Below, in pieces: positions 1 to 11,600 of a DNA stretch of 64,000 nt; position 1 is the first letter of the stretch; each line of letters starts with the position of its first letter. A program made the position numbers and the translations under genes. Source of the DNA: Tribonema minus. Taxonomy: Eukaryota; Sar; Xanthophyceae; Tribonematales; Tribonemataceae. A model generated the notes under the pieces. It was not told where the DNA came from. It ran no database searches and was given only the letters and a program-made list of their open reading frames with translations. Where the stretch lies: NCBI GenBank assembly GCA_017506865.1, contig JAFCMP010000058.1, forward strand, positions 124,001-188,000. The letters run 5' to 3'.

Positions 1-429
1 CTTGAGGTAATTGCACTACTTGCGACCCGCATCGGATGGCGAAAGCAGCTTGTCGTGGTGCCAGGCAGTTGCAGCATGGCTCAACACTGCGGTGTGATGC
101 ATCTGAGAGCAATTCCTGGGCGACACTTTGAACGGTTCATGAGCAGGAGAATCTGCTGTTAACTGTTACTATCATCTCAGAAAGTGTAGGCGTGCGCGCA
201 TTGAAGTCGATGTTTCGCAGCACCTTGAAGTACACGATCACTAGCCTAAATGCCTCACACATTTTAAAAAAGGGTTTGACAGTCTACGATAGCGAAATCT
301 GAAGGCGGCCTTCGTGCATACGTACTCATCGGAGAGTGACACACCATGGCTTGCACACAAGGATGCCCGTGCCAACGTTTGAGAAGAGCAAGGTTCATTA
401 CTGCTGCCCTTTCCGCTTGTGTCATCATC
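1..429. other. No supportable gene; intron or 5' flank of RCC1 gene
   Basis: Open frames here are short, overlap on both strands and show no splice-consistent continuation. The first 50 bases (TTGCACTACTTGC and flank) resemble the stretch at about 20496-20550, so this edge may carry part of a dispersed repeat. The first recognisable exon of the downstream gene begins with an acceptor at 1331, so earlier exons must lie here or left of the window. I see none that I would defend. Confidence 0.5.
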
Positions 430-1331
430 TGTATGTTGCGCGAGTTTTGCAGCGCGCGCGTGGCGGCGGCGCGCGTTCGGCGAGGCTGCCGCTGCAGCGC
501 AATCTCGCACTTCAGTTCCTGCATGATACTGAAGTACAACACCCCACACCGACACTTCAGGCAAAACTGCCGTTTGTACCCCCGTGTTTCCATTCACTGT
601 GTGCAACAGGGACTCGCGGCGCGTGCGTGGTGACGGCGCGCGTTCGGCAACGCCGCCGCCGCCGCGCAGTTTCGCACTTCAACTCTTGCATGACATGTAC
701 CCCATGCCAACACTACAAACAAATACTGCCAACTCTACCCGTGCTGCCACTCATTGTGTGCTGCAGGGTTTTCGCGGCGCGCGCGTGGCGGCGCCGCGCG
801 TTCGGCGAGACCACCGCCGTCGCGCAAGCACAGTTTCGCACTTCAACTTTTGCATCATTCATTACTCTATACCGACACTTCAAGCAAATACTGCCGTTCA
901 AACCCGTGCTGCCATTCATTGTGTGCTGCAGGGGTTTCATCGCGCGCGCGTGGCGGCGCCGCGCATTTGGCGCGCAAGCGCAGTTTTGCACTTCAACTTT
1001 TGCATGACATGTGCCCCATACCAACACTTCAAGCAAATATGGCCGTTAGTACCCGTGCTCAAACAGCCATTTGTACCCTTTCTTCCGCTCATTGCGCGCT
1101 GCAGACGAGGCCGCCGCCGCTGCCGCTACACCAATGCAGGCATTTACGCACTACAACGCTTGCATAATACGTACGTAAGCCCGCCATGCCGACACTTCAA
1201 GCAAAATCTGTCTTTTGTCGTTTGTACCCGTGCTTCCATTCATTATATGCTGCAGGTGTTTCGTGGCGCGTGCGTGGTGGCGGCGCGCATTCGGCGAGCC
1301 CTCCGCCGCCGCCGCCGCCGCGCCGACGCAG
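430..1331 (+). repeat. Tandem array of exon-start copies (about 165 bp units)
   Basis: Five to six diverged units follow one another. Each has a GC-rich block (GCGCGCGTGGCGGCG and GCGTTCGGCGAG), then CAGTTTCGCACTTCAAC, CGACACTTCAAGCAAA, and CATTGTGTGCTGCAG. The last GC-rich block merges into the real exon at 1332, whose first bases GCGCAGTTCCGCGAC match the CAGTTTCGCAC element. The array is therefore a row of copies of the acceptor side of that exon with intron sequence between them. The long open frames across it (336-1420) come from the repetition and GC content and are not a protein. Confidence 0.7.
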
Positions 1332-2521
1332 GCGCAGTTCCGCGACGCGTTCGTGCGCTGCTACGGCACGCAGCCCGCGCCAGCGCTCAACCTGTTCCTG
1401 CAGGCGCTCTGCGACACTGAGCAGCAGGTACGTGCCTTGAATCAAGCACTCGCTATTGCGGGCTGCTTGTAGTGTTTTCAGTCTGCTGAGATGGGGCGCA
1501 CTCGCCGTCGCGGGCTGCCTGTAGTGGTTTCAGTCTGCTACAATGGGGCGCGCTCTGCGAGCGAGTGTTGCTGGAGAGTCGTTCCCGCCATCGGGCAACG
1601 GCCGGTGAGGGCGCCGCAACTGCGCAGCAGCGCTCTGCTGCGTGATAGCCCATCACCATGCAGCTGGAAGTAATGAAAGATTAGAATGCAGGGTAAAAGC
1701 AATGCAACCCTCCATGAAAAAAGCAAAACAAAATCTGCCATCACATTCAAGTACGTCGGATGCTGTCTACGCGAAGGCAGCCATGGTATCGCCTTTGTGT
1801 AGCTTTTGTAGAACCTGCTGCTGCGCACTCATGCGCTTGATACCTGTACCTCTAGTGAACCTGGGGGGCGTGAATGATGTTACATACTGGTTCATGGGGG
1901 GGGCTTGGCCACCGCAGGAAGCAGCGCTCAGCGAAGCCGCTGCGCAGCGGTGCCTCATTGTGCCCACGCAGCTAAGTATGTGTGACATCTGCAGCTGCCA
2001 ACAGCGCACTCCGGTGTCCATTTGCTCCATGAAAGCATGCACGTACGTGCGCGTGCTGGCCGCGTCACGCAGCGCCATGCGGCAGCGCTCCGCAACGCAG
2101 CGCTCCAACGCGCATGAAGCTAGCGGCATCGCATCCTTGCCACATATCGCGTCTCTCCTGCAGTTGGCAGGCGCAGTTTGCAAATGCTTGCAGATTGTGA
2201 CTGCATCCAACTCTCCGTGTGCGCGCGCTATTGCAGGCAACCACCGGTAAAGGCAATGCTCAGCGCAGCAGCAGCAGCAGCGCTCGGGTGTCCATGCACC
2301 GCTTCGACGCCCTCACGCACGAGCACGCAGGCGTGTACGAGGCGTACCAGGCCGTGTCCGGTGAGTCTTCTGAAGTTGGGGCACTTCAACTGCACCAAAA
2401 CACGCACGACAAAAGAACTGGTCAGACTTTCCAGCCAGGTGATCAGTTGCCGCCTCGCATGCACCCCTCCTTCGTGAGTTCCGTACGTGTGCGCCGTGCG
2501 CTCGAGCTGAGCGCCATCACA

Positions 2522-2601
<80 letters not shown>

Positions 2602-5600
2602 GTCATTACTCAGCAGAGGGCGTGGTGACCTCGAGCACCAGTGCCTGCGAGGCAACGCCGCAAGCCTGTGGGTCACTGCAAGATCAGTCGGGGGGCACAG
2701 CTTGCAGACGTTGTACTTTCCCTTGTGCCCCCCTCCGTGACTGGCTCAGTCCGCCCTCACAGAGCACTGACGCAATGCGACGACGCCACATGCTGACCGG
2801 GTGTCACTCTCTGCCCCCCCCTCAAATGTGCCATGTGCTGAGCGCTGTTGCAGACCCCGGGCGTCTGGTGTACGTGATGGGCGTCGTCGGCGACGATGCG
2901 CACGCGGTGCAGTCCACACCGATTGTCGTCACAGGGCTGCTGGGGCTCAAGGTGTCACAGGTACATACCTACATACCCGAGATGCCATTTGGCGGCGGCG
3001 GCGTTTGAGTGGTTGTCGTTGAGACACATTCAGACTGCAACATGACATGTAGATTCCAAACAGCAAGCTTCAAGTTAGATGCCAATCATCTGGGCTTTTT
3101 CACGCCCTGAGCAAGAATAAGTAAAAAGTACATATACATGTGCCCTACATGCGTACATGCCTGCAGCAGTCGCAGGTACACGACTACGTGCCCAGGCTGC
3201 AGTTAGTTTGTCTGTTCGTTGCTCAGAGTGCTGCTGTAGAAGGCGTAGCGCTGGTGCACCTTGCGCTGTCTGCGAGTGCCAGTGGCACAGTCTGCGAGTG
3301 CGAATGTCACTTTGCAGGTGCATGCCCTGCGCCGTCCGCCGCTGTGCTGCACAAAATGTACACTGCCATTGCACTGCCGTTCTTGTCGCTGATACTATTA
3401 AGTTAATTGCGCACTTTGCGGACCAGCACTTGACGCCGCCGCCATTGCCGCCTTCCCTGCGCCGTGCGTCGCTGCTGCATCGCCACATGCGCACCGCGCT
3501 CGCGGTACAGGTATGCTGCGGCGGGCAGCACGCCGCCGTGCTCACGGAGTCCGGCGATATCTACACGTGGGGCAGGTGCGCATGAGTCGCAAACCCTAGT
3601 TCTGACTCTGAAGCCCTAGCCCTAGCCCTAGAACTGACCCTAGGGGCAGGTGCGTATGAGTCGCTAACCCTAATGCTGACTTTGAAGCGCGTGCCGCCCT
3701 AGCCTTAGCCCTGACTTTAGGTCTGCTTCAGCAGGATGCCGCAAAGTAGCAGTGCTATAGCAGTTGATGCTCATGGAGCACCTGGGAGTCCCGGGTGTTT
3801 GAAAGTGATGAAATCTCTGAGTGATGGCAAGTCTCCGCAGGACGGGTACTGAGAACTTGTGTTCTTCTCGCAATCATCTAAAACTTACACGAGTACTTCA
3901 CCAAAATCAAAAATGTGCACAGGGTGCCAGAATTCTTCTCCCCTTAAGACTGAAAATGTACACGAGCACGAGTACTGTTTGAGTATTTGACGAGTACTTG
4001 AGTAGTCCACAAGTGCTGCAAAGAGAGTCAAGAATGCTCATGGAAACAATTCAAAAGATCGTAGAGCTCTAGGTGGCAAGGTGCGGTCAGCCATCAAATT
4101 GAATGCCTCCCACCGATAACCGTGGTCGCCACTGCTGCAGCAATTGGCCATGACTCAAACAGTGCCACCGTATCCAAAGTAGTCAAAAGACTTCGGTGTG
4201 CAAGCTTTTTGGCGTCCGTGAATGGTTAGAACTTCTGCATGCTATCAGGTGACGGAGCTAAACAGCTCACAGCTAGCTATTGGGTTTGCTTGCTATGCTG
4301 GTGGCGTGGTGATTGGACAGCTGAACTGGCAATGGCACGAGCACAATGCCTGGCCGGGGTCCAGGGTGCCGGCATCGCTTTCTAACAAGAGGGGCGGGGG
4401 TATACCCCCGTGATTTATGGTAGCCAGAAAGGGGGGGGGTTGGAGCTTTCCCATGCCATCAGATGCACAAGCTGCCAGCACTTGCTCCTGATTTTACTTT
4501 TAAATGGTGTTGTGGCGTCCTTGCACAGCTACACTGCAACGGTACGGCAGCGGCGCGAGCACAAAGCGCTTTGCCACCAGGGCCGAGGGTGGCGGTTTGC
4601 CTGCATTACAGAAACGTGAATGGCAGCTGCGATCACACTCGTTCATGTGCGCCGCTGCGGGGTCCTAGGCTGGCTCAGGACGAAGCCTTATTCTGCTGCG
4701 CTGTTATCCTGACAAAGCCGGACGAAGCCTGATTCTGCCATGCTGTTGTATCCTGACGAAGCCTTGTTTGGCATGCGCTGTTGCAGGACGAAGACAAGCA
4801 AAACTTCTGCACCACAACACGCGTTCAAAATCTGACGAAGCCAATGTTTGCCTTGCGCTGCTTGTGGACGAAGCCTGATCTGCCACAGTCAATCTAACGA
4901 GGCTTTACCTGCCATCTGTGAACAACGAAGCCTAATCTGCCACGAGTACCTACTTACGCTGTAACTATGTTCATCTGCCGCAACGCTGATTGCCTGACGA
5001 AGCCTCTTTGTACCATGCGCTGTTGTGTGGACTGAACCCTGATATGCTACAAGAACCTGAAGAAGCCTTCTCGCCTTGCGCTGTTACGACAAAGCCTCAT
5101 CTGCTATGTGGCGCGAGCCGAGAGAGCAGTGTCGTGGCCGGCAAAACTGCGCAAACGACAGGCTCCTCAAACAGCATGTACTTAGTGAGGTTGCTCAAGC
5201 CTGACTGCCATGGCTATTGATAATTGTCAGGCCTGGACGAAGCCAGCACTTTGCGTCGCGTGGGGCTGGCAAATGGGGGGAGGGGTGTGCGGGGGAGGCC
5301 TCAGCGCCGGTTATCGGGTCTTAATTTGCCTTCCTCACCTTTTGACCGATAAAAGCCGATAATCCCTAGTGTCGCTCTGGCCACAGACGATGACGCCTGC
5401 TCGCCAGTCGCGTATCTTAGTTTCGTCACCATTCATGACTATTCTGAGAAGCACGCCGCCTATCGCTGCCTGGTTCGCCCCATCAGGGGTAGTTGCGAAA
5501 GTGAGACATTCTCGTATGAGACGCCCCAGCGGCTTAAACCTAGGCTTTTCAAGCCTGAGGAATGTGAAATGTTCACATCCTGGTGATTCATAATCTCAGC

Positions 5601-8600
5601 ACGTCTTTCAGCTCCTGCTAAAAACCTCAAGTCCAAGACTAGCCAATATGGCGCGTTTCATCACAGCAGTTGTGTCCACTCACAGTGTTGCAAGACCGCT
5701 TTCACTTTTGCAGTGTGCTTCTGCTACCATGCGCTCTCACAGCCCGCGATCACATGGTTCTGCTGCTATGCGCTGGTACCACAGGGGCTGCTTTACAAAG
5801 GAGGCTCGGTCGTCACTGTCCAGCAAGTGTCGCTGGTTTTGGGGTTGAAGATACACACTTGAAGTAGATGATATGCGACCATGTGTACCTGCGATATGCG
5901 CCATCAGCGCTAAGCCCATTATCACATGCTTCTGCTGCTATGCGCTGGTACCGCAGGGGCGGCTTTGGGAGGCAACAAAGAAAGAAGATGCATTCAATGA
6001 AACAATTGTCTCCACCCACAACATCAAAAGACTGCTGTCACTCTTCGAGCATGCTCACGCGCTCTCGGAGCCCGTTATATCACATGCTTCTGCTGCTATG
6101 CGCTGGTACCGCAGGGGCGGCTTTGGGAGGCTCTGCCATCACAGTCCACTGACAGTCAGTATGATGCACACACGACCACATAGGGGGCCATTCGGGATTG
6201 AACACACGACCACATAGGGGGCCATACGGGATTGAAGATTCATCGGTGATATGCGATGTGCGCTATCAGCGCTCAGCCCATCATCACAATTCCGGCTGCT
6301 ATGCGCTGGCACTGCAGGGGCGGCTTTGGGAGGCAACCAAGAAAGACGATGCATTCAATGAAACAATCGTGTCCACCCACAATATCAAAAGACTGCTGTC
6401 ACTGTTCGAGCATGCTCACGCGCTCTCGGACCCCGTTATCACATGCTTCTGCTGCTATGCGCTGGTACTGCAGGGGCGGCTTTGGGAGGCTCGGCCACGG
6501 CACGCAGGACGCGGTGCAGGCGCCGCGCCGTGTGGAGGCGTTTGTGAGGGGTGCCAAGGCGTGCAAGCAGGTGATGCTCATCACAATTTGGGGCTGTAAG
6601 CGTCGGCAGTAGGTAAATAAGTATGCGTTGTGATGGTATTAAGACTCGTGAAACAATGTTGAGTTGCTTCGGAAGCGGTGCAGGCGCCGCGCCGTGTGGA
6701 GGCGTTTGTGAGGGGTGCCAAGCCGTGCAAGCAGGTTACAATCATCACAATCTGGGGCTCCATGAAAACGAATCAAAAGATCGTAGAGCTCTAGGTGTTA
6801 AGGGATGGTTAGCCGCAAGTGCCTTCCACCAATAGCCGTGGTCGCCGCTGCTGCAGCAATTGGCCACGAGCCAAACAGTACCAACATATCCACAGTAGTC
6901 AAAAGACTTCTGTGTGCAAGCTTTTTAGCGTTCGAGGCATGGGTGTTCAGTATGGCTCTATGCACCATCAGTAGGTAAACAAGTACTTAGAAAAAATGCG
7001 TTGCGATGACGCTGTAGCTCGTTGATCAGAGTTCGATACGCGTCGAAAGCGGTGCAGGCACCGCGACGTGTGAAGGTTCTTGCAAAGCGCGGCAAGCCGT
7101 GCAAGCAGGTGATGACCACCACCGTGCGAGGCTCTATGCATCCTGCTTCCTCCTTTTTTTCATTCGAATGATGCAGACGCCTGATACCTGTGACAGCGGC
7201 TTTGTGGCTCATTGTGCATGGCAAGCCGTGCCAGCAAACGAGGAGCGTCACCAACCGGGACTGTCAACAGGTTCTCAGGGGGTTGTGCGCGGCGTGCAAC
7301 ATCTCACTACACTTTGAAGTGCTTCCTGAAGCACATAACCGTTTGCAGCTTCCTCTGACTTGACATGTGCTGCTATCGTTGCCGCAGGGTCCTGCCGCCT
7401 CCCGCTGGTGTCTCTGTATCGTGTAGCCAGGGCGTGCCGAATAACAGAACTTGACGACTACTTGTGCACAGCGAAGGCGCTGCGGCAAGAGGCAATGGGT
7501 GTGATTGCGGTCACAACGCTCAGGCCTGCGTGGCGACTGCAGCTTGTGGAGGCATGCGTTCTTGCATGCCCGTGCATGCAATGAGGTTCTTGAGGTCTCC
7601 GTGCCGTTCATCAACTTGGCGCAGCATAGGTCACACACAGCACGCGTCGCTGCCGCCGACAGTTTTCGGGTGTGCAGCGCTGCGCCAGCGCACACACGCG
7701 GTGCGTGTAGCACGGGACCTCCACCGCTGCGCTCATGGATGAAGTCACAAGCAGGTCGACATCAGGAGGCGGCTTCGCAGAGTGACGACAGCGCGCTGGT
7801 TGTGTTGATGAAATCAGCCTAACCCTGACCCTACCCCTAGGCTCCATATCATGTGGTGAGGCTCACATCAAGAAGCCGATTTCTGCGCACACTGCACCAA
7901 ACGTGTTGCACGTGCACGTACGACCTCTTACAAATTTCTCTCTATTACACGCATTTGTCTCATTTTGTGCTCGTGCGGCTCCGGCGCAGGTGGCGTGCGG
8001 GTTCGCCTACACGGCTGCGGTCACAACCGATGGCGACTTGTACACATGGGGTAAGCGCGTATGCCCCGCGGTCAGTGCCGCCACCGGGCGCACCTGCAGC
8101 GCTTTTGGAAACAAGTCTAACGCAGTGGAACTTGTGGCAGGCACGGTGTGGCGAAAGAGACCGGCGCGTGCTTGGACGCACTTTGAAAACACAGTCTCGA
8201 TGGTATACCAGCTGTGTGAATTTCCCACAGACGCTGGCCCTTGTTGGCCATAGCAAGTTGCTACTATGTTGGGGTCGCTGCACATGCACGATGCAGGGTG
8301 ATAGTGGCACAAGCCCTACTGGCTGCCGCTGACAGACGTGCATGCTGATCTGCCTACACGCCCCAAATTGCTCCGCACACGCATTCAAACATTGCGTGAA
8401 CATTGTGCGCATGCGTGCGTCGAAATACAAGTTTGTTGATCTTCATCATGGTGCCGTCTAACTTCATTGCGTTGAACTTGTGCCGACTGGGCGGCTGCAG
8501 GGGCGGGCGAGAACGGGCGCCTAGGGCATGGCAACGCTCAGGACCGACTGCCGCCGCGCCCTTCAGCACACGCGTTATAAGATAGCTTGAACACTGCGCG

Positions 8601-11600
8601 CATGCATGCGTCGAAATACAAATTTGTCAACCTTCATCATGTTGCCGTCCAAGTTCATCGTGTTGTCTTTGTGCCGTCTGGGCTGCAGGCGCGGGCGAGA
8701 ACGGGCGCCTGGGGCATGGCAGCGCTCAGGACAAGCTGCTGCCAACAGAGGTGGAGGCGCTGCATGGGCGCGTGCAGCTGGTCTACGCGGGCAGCGTGCA
8801 TACGTGCGTAAAACAAACAAACTGTATACTTGATGCTTTGTAGTATACGTGCAAGAACCTGGGAGCACCATCTCCTTGGAGTCTTTGAGAAAGAGCCTGT
8901 AATGGCTATGCTTCCAAGAGCATAGCTAAGATGTATGCACCCATGTACGTGGCGTACAGGCGCTGTGATTGCTGATGCTTTGCGTGCATTCCGCCAGGGA
9001 CGGCAGCACTTGAAGTTATGCTCTGGAGTGAGCGGTAGCGGTGTACCACAGTGGCATCGCCTAAGCCTCCAGCCAGCGTCCTAGCCGGCACACACATATG
9101 CAGTTCTGCCATACGCGTATGCAGTTCTGCCATATCCACTCACCCTGTTAAGCAATGTGTTCACATACATCTCCCCCAATGAGCGGGTGCTTGCGGGACT
9201 GCAGATCGGCGCAAAGTCAAACCAAGGCACAGAGCATCACGAAATCATGACCCTAAGTTTCCACCACGCTCCCCCTATGTATTCTTCTGTTGATCTTTCA
9301 AGAACCTACCCTTCTGCTCGATTCTTGACAGGTGTGTGATGCCGATGACCGCCGGTTCATTGTATTGAAAATGTTGAATCGCTACATTGAAGCTCATACT
9401 TGAAGCCCCCCCCCCCCTCCCTTCCTCCCTCGACAGGTGCGTGCTGACCACCGTCGGTTCAGTGTACTCGTTTGGCAAGTTTGAGTACACGGGCCACGGC
9501 GCCACTCGAGACGTGCTGTCGCCGCAGCTGGTCGGCGCGTTCAACGGCATGCCCGTCAAGAGCATATCGGTACGTTGAATTTTGAGTGCACCAAAAGAGC
9601 GCCGTCAGCCACTTGTGATTGTCATTTCAAGTGCCTTATGCAATGGATTTTATCATGGAGGTTGAATTCTGATTGATTATTTATGAACGCTCTTGGTTTG
9701 ATCAATCTTTATTTTGCCACTCGAGACGTGCTGTCGCCGCAGCTGGTCGGCGCGTTTAACGGCATGCCCGTCAAGAGCATATCGGTGCGTCGCACAAAAG
9801 ACGTGGTGTGTTTATAAAACAGTTGTCTCAGTTTTCTCCGCTTCTGTGGGTTTCACAACAAACGAGACCTTCCGGGAAATCAAATTCAAGGAACGCGATC
9901 AGAAACAACGTGAAAATGGAGGAAAACAGGATGGAAAACAAGCAAAGGTTGAGCGGCATGCCCATCAAGAGGACATCGGTACGTTACAGTTTGAGTGGAC
10001 CAAAAGAGCGCCGTCGGCCACTTCTGTGATACATTCATTGCCAGCGGCGGCCTCAACTGCTCTCGAAGTAGTGCTGGAACGGCGAATCTTCATTATTTTG
10101 TGAGCACTGGTGCTGTTGGTCTGCAGGCCCTCACATTTACGCCTTGTCATTGGTCCAGTCATTGCCACTTGCGAGCAACCGGAAATCAGGCGTACTGATG
10201 CTGACAGCACCAATGCCGTTTTTTTAATGTATTACCCTGCAGTGCCACCACGGTGAATAGCAATGATGTGCACAGTGATAACTAACGTCCGCGCATGTCT
10301 TAATGTATGTGCACGCAATCGCAGGTGGGCCCGGGCGGGTACCACACCATAGCGCTCACGCAGGCCGGCACCGTCTACACGTGGGGCCACAACAGGTGAG
10401 CGCTGCCACAGTTTTTCCGCCAGAAAGACCTTGTTTGCGCAGGTGCTGGTCGTGAAGATTCAGGTCGCACTTACCTACACATGCTTCCATACACTCAGTA
10501 TGGCCATGCACGTCACATGATTCAATGATCAAGTGCACAAATACGCTCAGCTCCCACCCACGAGCGTGGCATGTACAGTATGTATCTGGTCGCGCATGTA
10601 TGATGACCAACACGCCCACTGTGTGCCTCACAACGGAGCAGCGTTCACAATGGGCGCGTCAGCACTCAAATATGGTCGCATGTGTTTCGAAGTTCTGTTC
10701 ATCACTTCTCACTTCTGAAGTACATGATACAAGGGACACCCTCCCTCAATCCTCCGGAGGTAGGGGGCGAGGGACCATAGTGGCAGAGGCTAGCAAAGGG
10801 TAAGCTGCGCTCAAAGCGGGTCAGAGACCATCGCTCCCACCTCAGCAAACGGTTTTGAACGTGCGTCGAACGCTGCTTTGCGTTAAACCTGTGAGCATTC
10901 AAATACGTACACGTTGCGAGCGTGAGTTCTGCCTTCCTGTGTTATTTCTACGTCATGTACACCACCACGATCTGCAACTTCCGCAGCAACTTCAAAGCCG
11001 TTACGCACAACTTCACTTCCTGAGAGGAGCGAAAAGTGCGACACGATGAGAGCGCCCTGCGACCGTGAAGCGTGGCCGCAGGCTTGAGCCTGCAGATCGA
11101 TACGTGCCAAGCGTCGATACGCTGCACGCGTTCAGCAATGCCTGTGCAGCAACACCCTACGCGCTGGACAGCCAGCGCCAGAACCCACGGTGTTGCTGCT
11201 GCGAGCGGCAACTCGACCCCAGCGCGCTGATTGGTGAATGGTTGTAGCGATACGCATGTACACATACCCGCCCGCAAAAATCAGCAAGCGTGGCATCACG
11301 CAGGTGCATCGGTAGTGTGGAGAATCTCGCGCGCGCGCCAAAATACTTAAGAAGGCTCGCGCCCTGAAGGGTCCCTCGCCTATAACGGGCAACGCGCCAG
11401 CTCCGTTCCTACAAAGTGAAGGTTGTGCCGATTTGCTTGGCTGCGGCGGTGCACCACCGTCAACTGCCGTCGATTGGTCTGTCATCGCTGAGACATTTTG
11501 AATGCCCCGGTCCTTCCTCACTCGTATCGCTTACCGGCTCGAAGGGCAATGCTCTGCACGTCTACTGAGTGTCATTGCGTCTGCTGACTAGAAAGCGATG

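Noticed and set aside
336..1420. Long overlapping plus-strand open frames (up to 278 codons)
   Set aside because: They are produced by GC-rich tandem units, run in several frames at once and carry no recognisable domain.
2219..2740. Polyalanine protein across the CTG run
   Set aside because: The RCC1 exon chain requires a donor at 2361 and an acceptor at 2853; the triplet run is intronic.
3403..3510. Extended RCC1 exon ([17 protein letters not shown])
   Set aside because: It is phase compatible, but starting at 3511 gives the continuous RCC1 pattern [13 protein letters not shown]. Kept only as an alternative.
3614..3730. Chromosome-end telomere
   Set aside because: The tract is short, degenerate, within a gene, and repeated at many internal sites.
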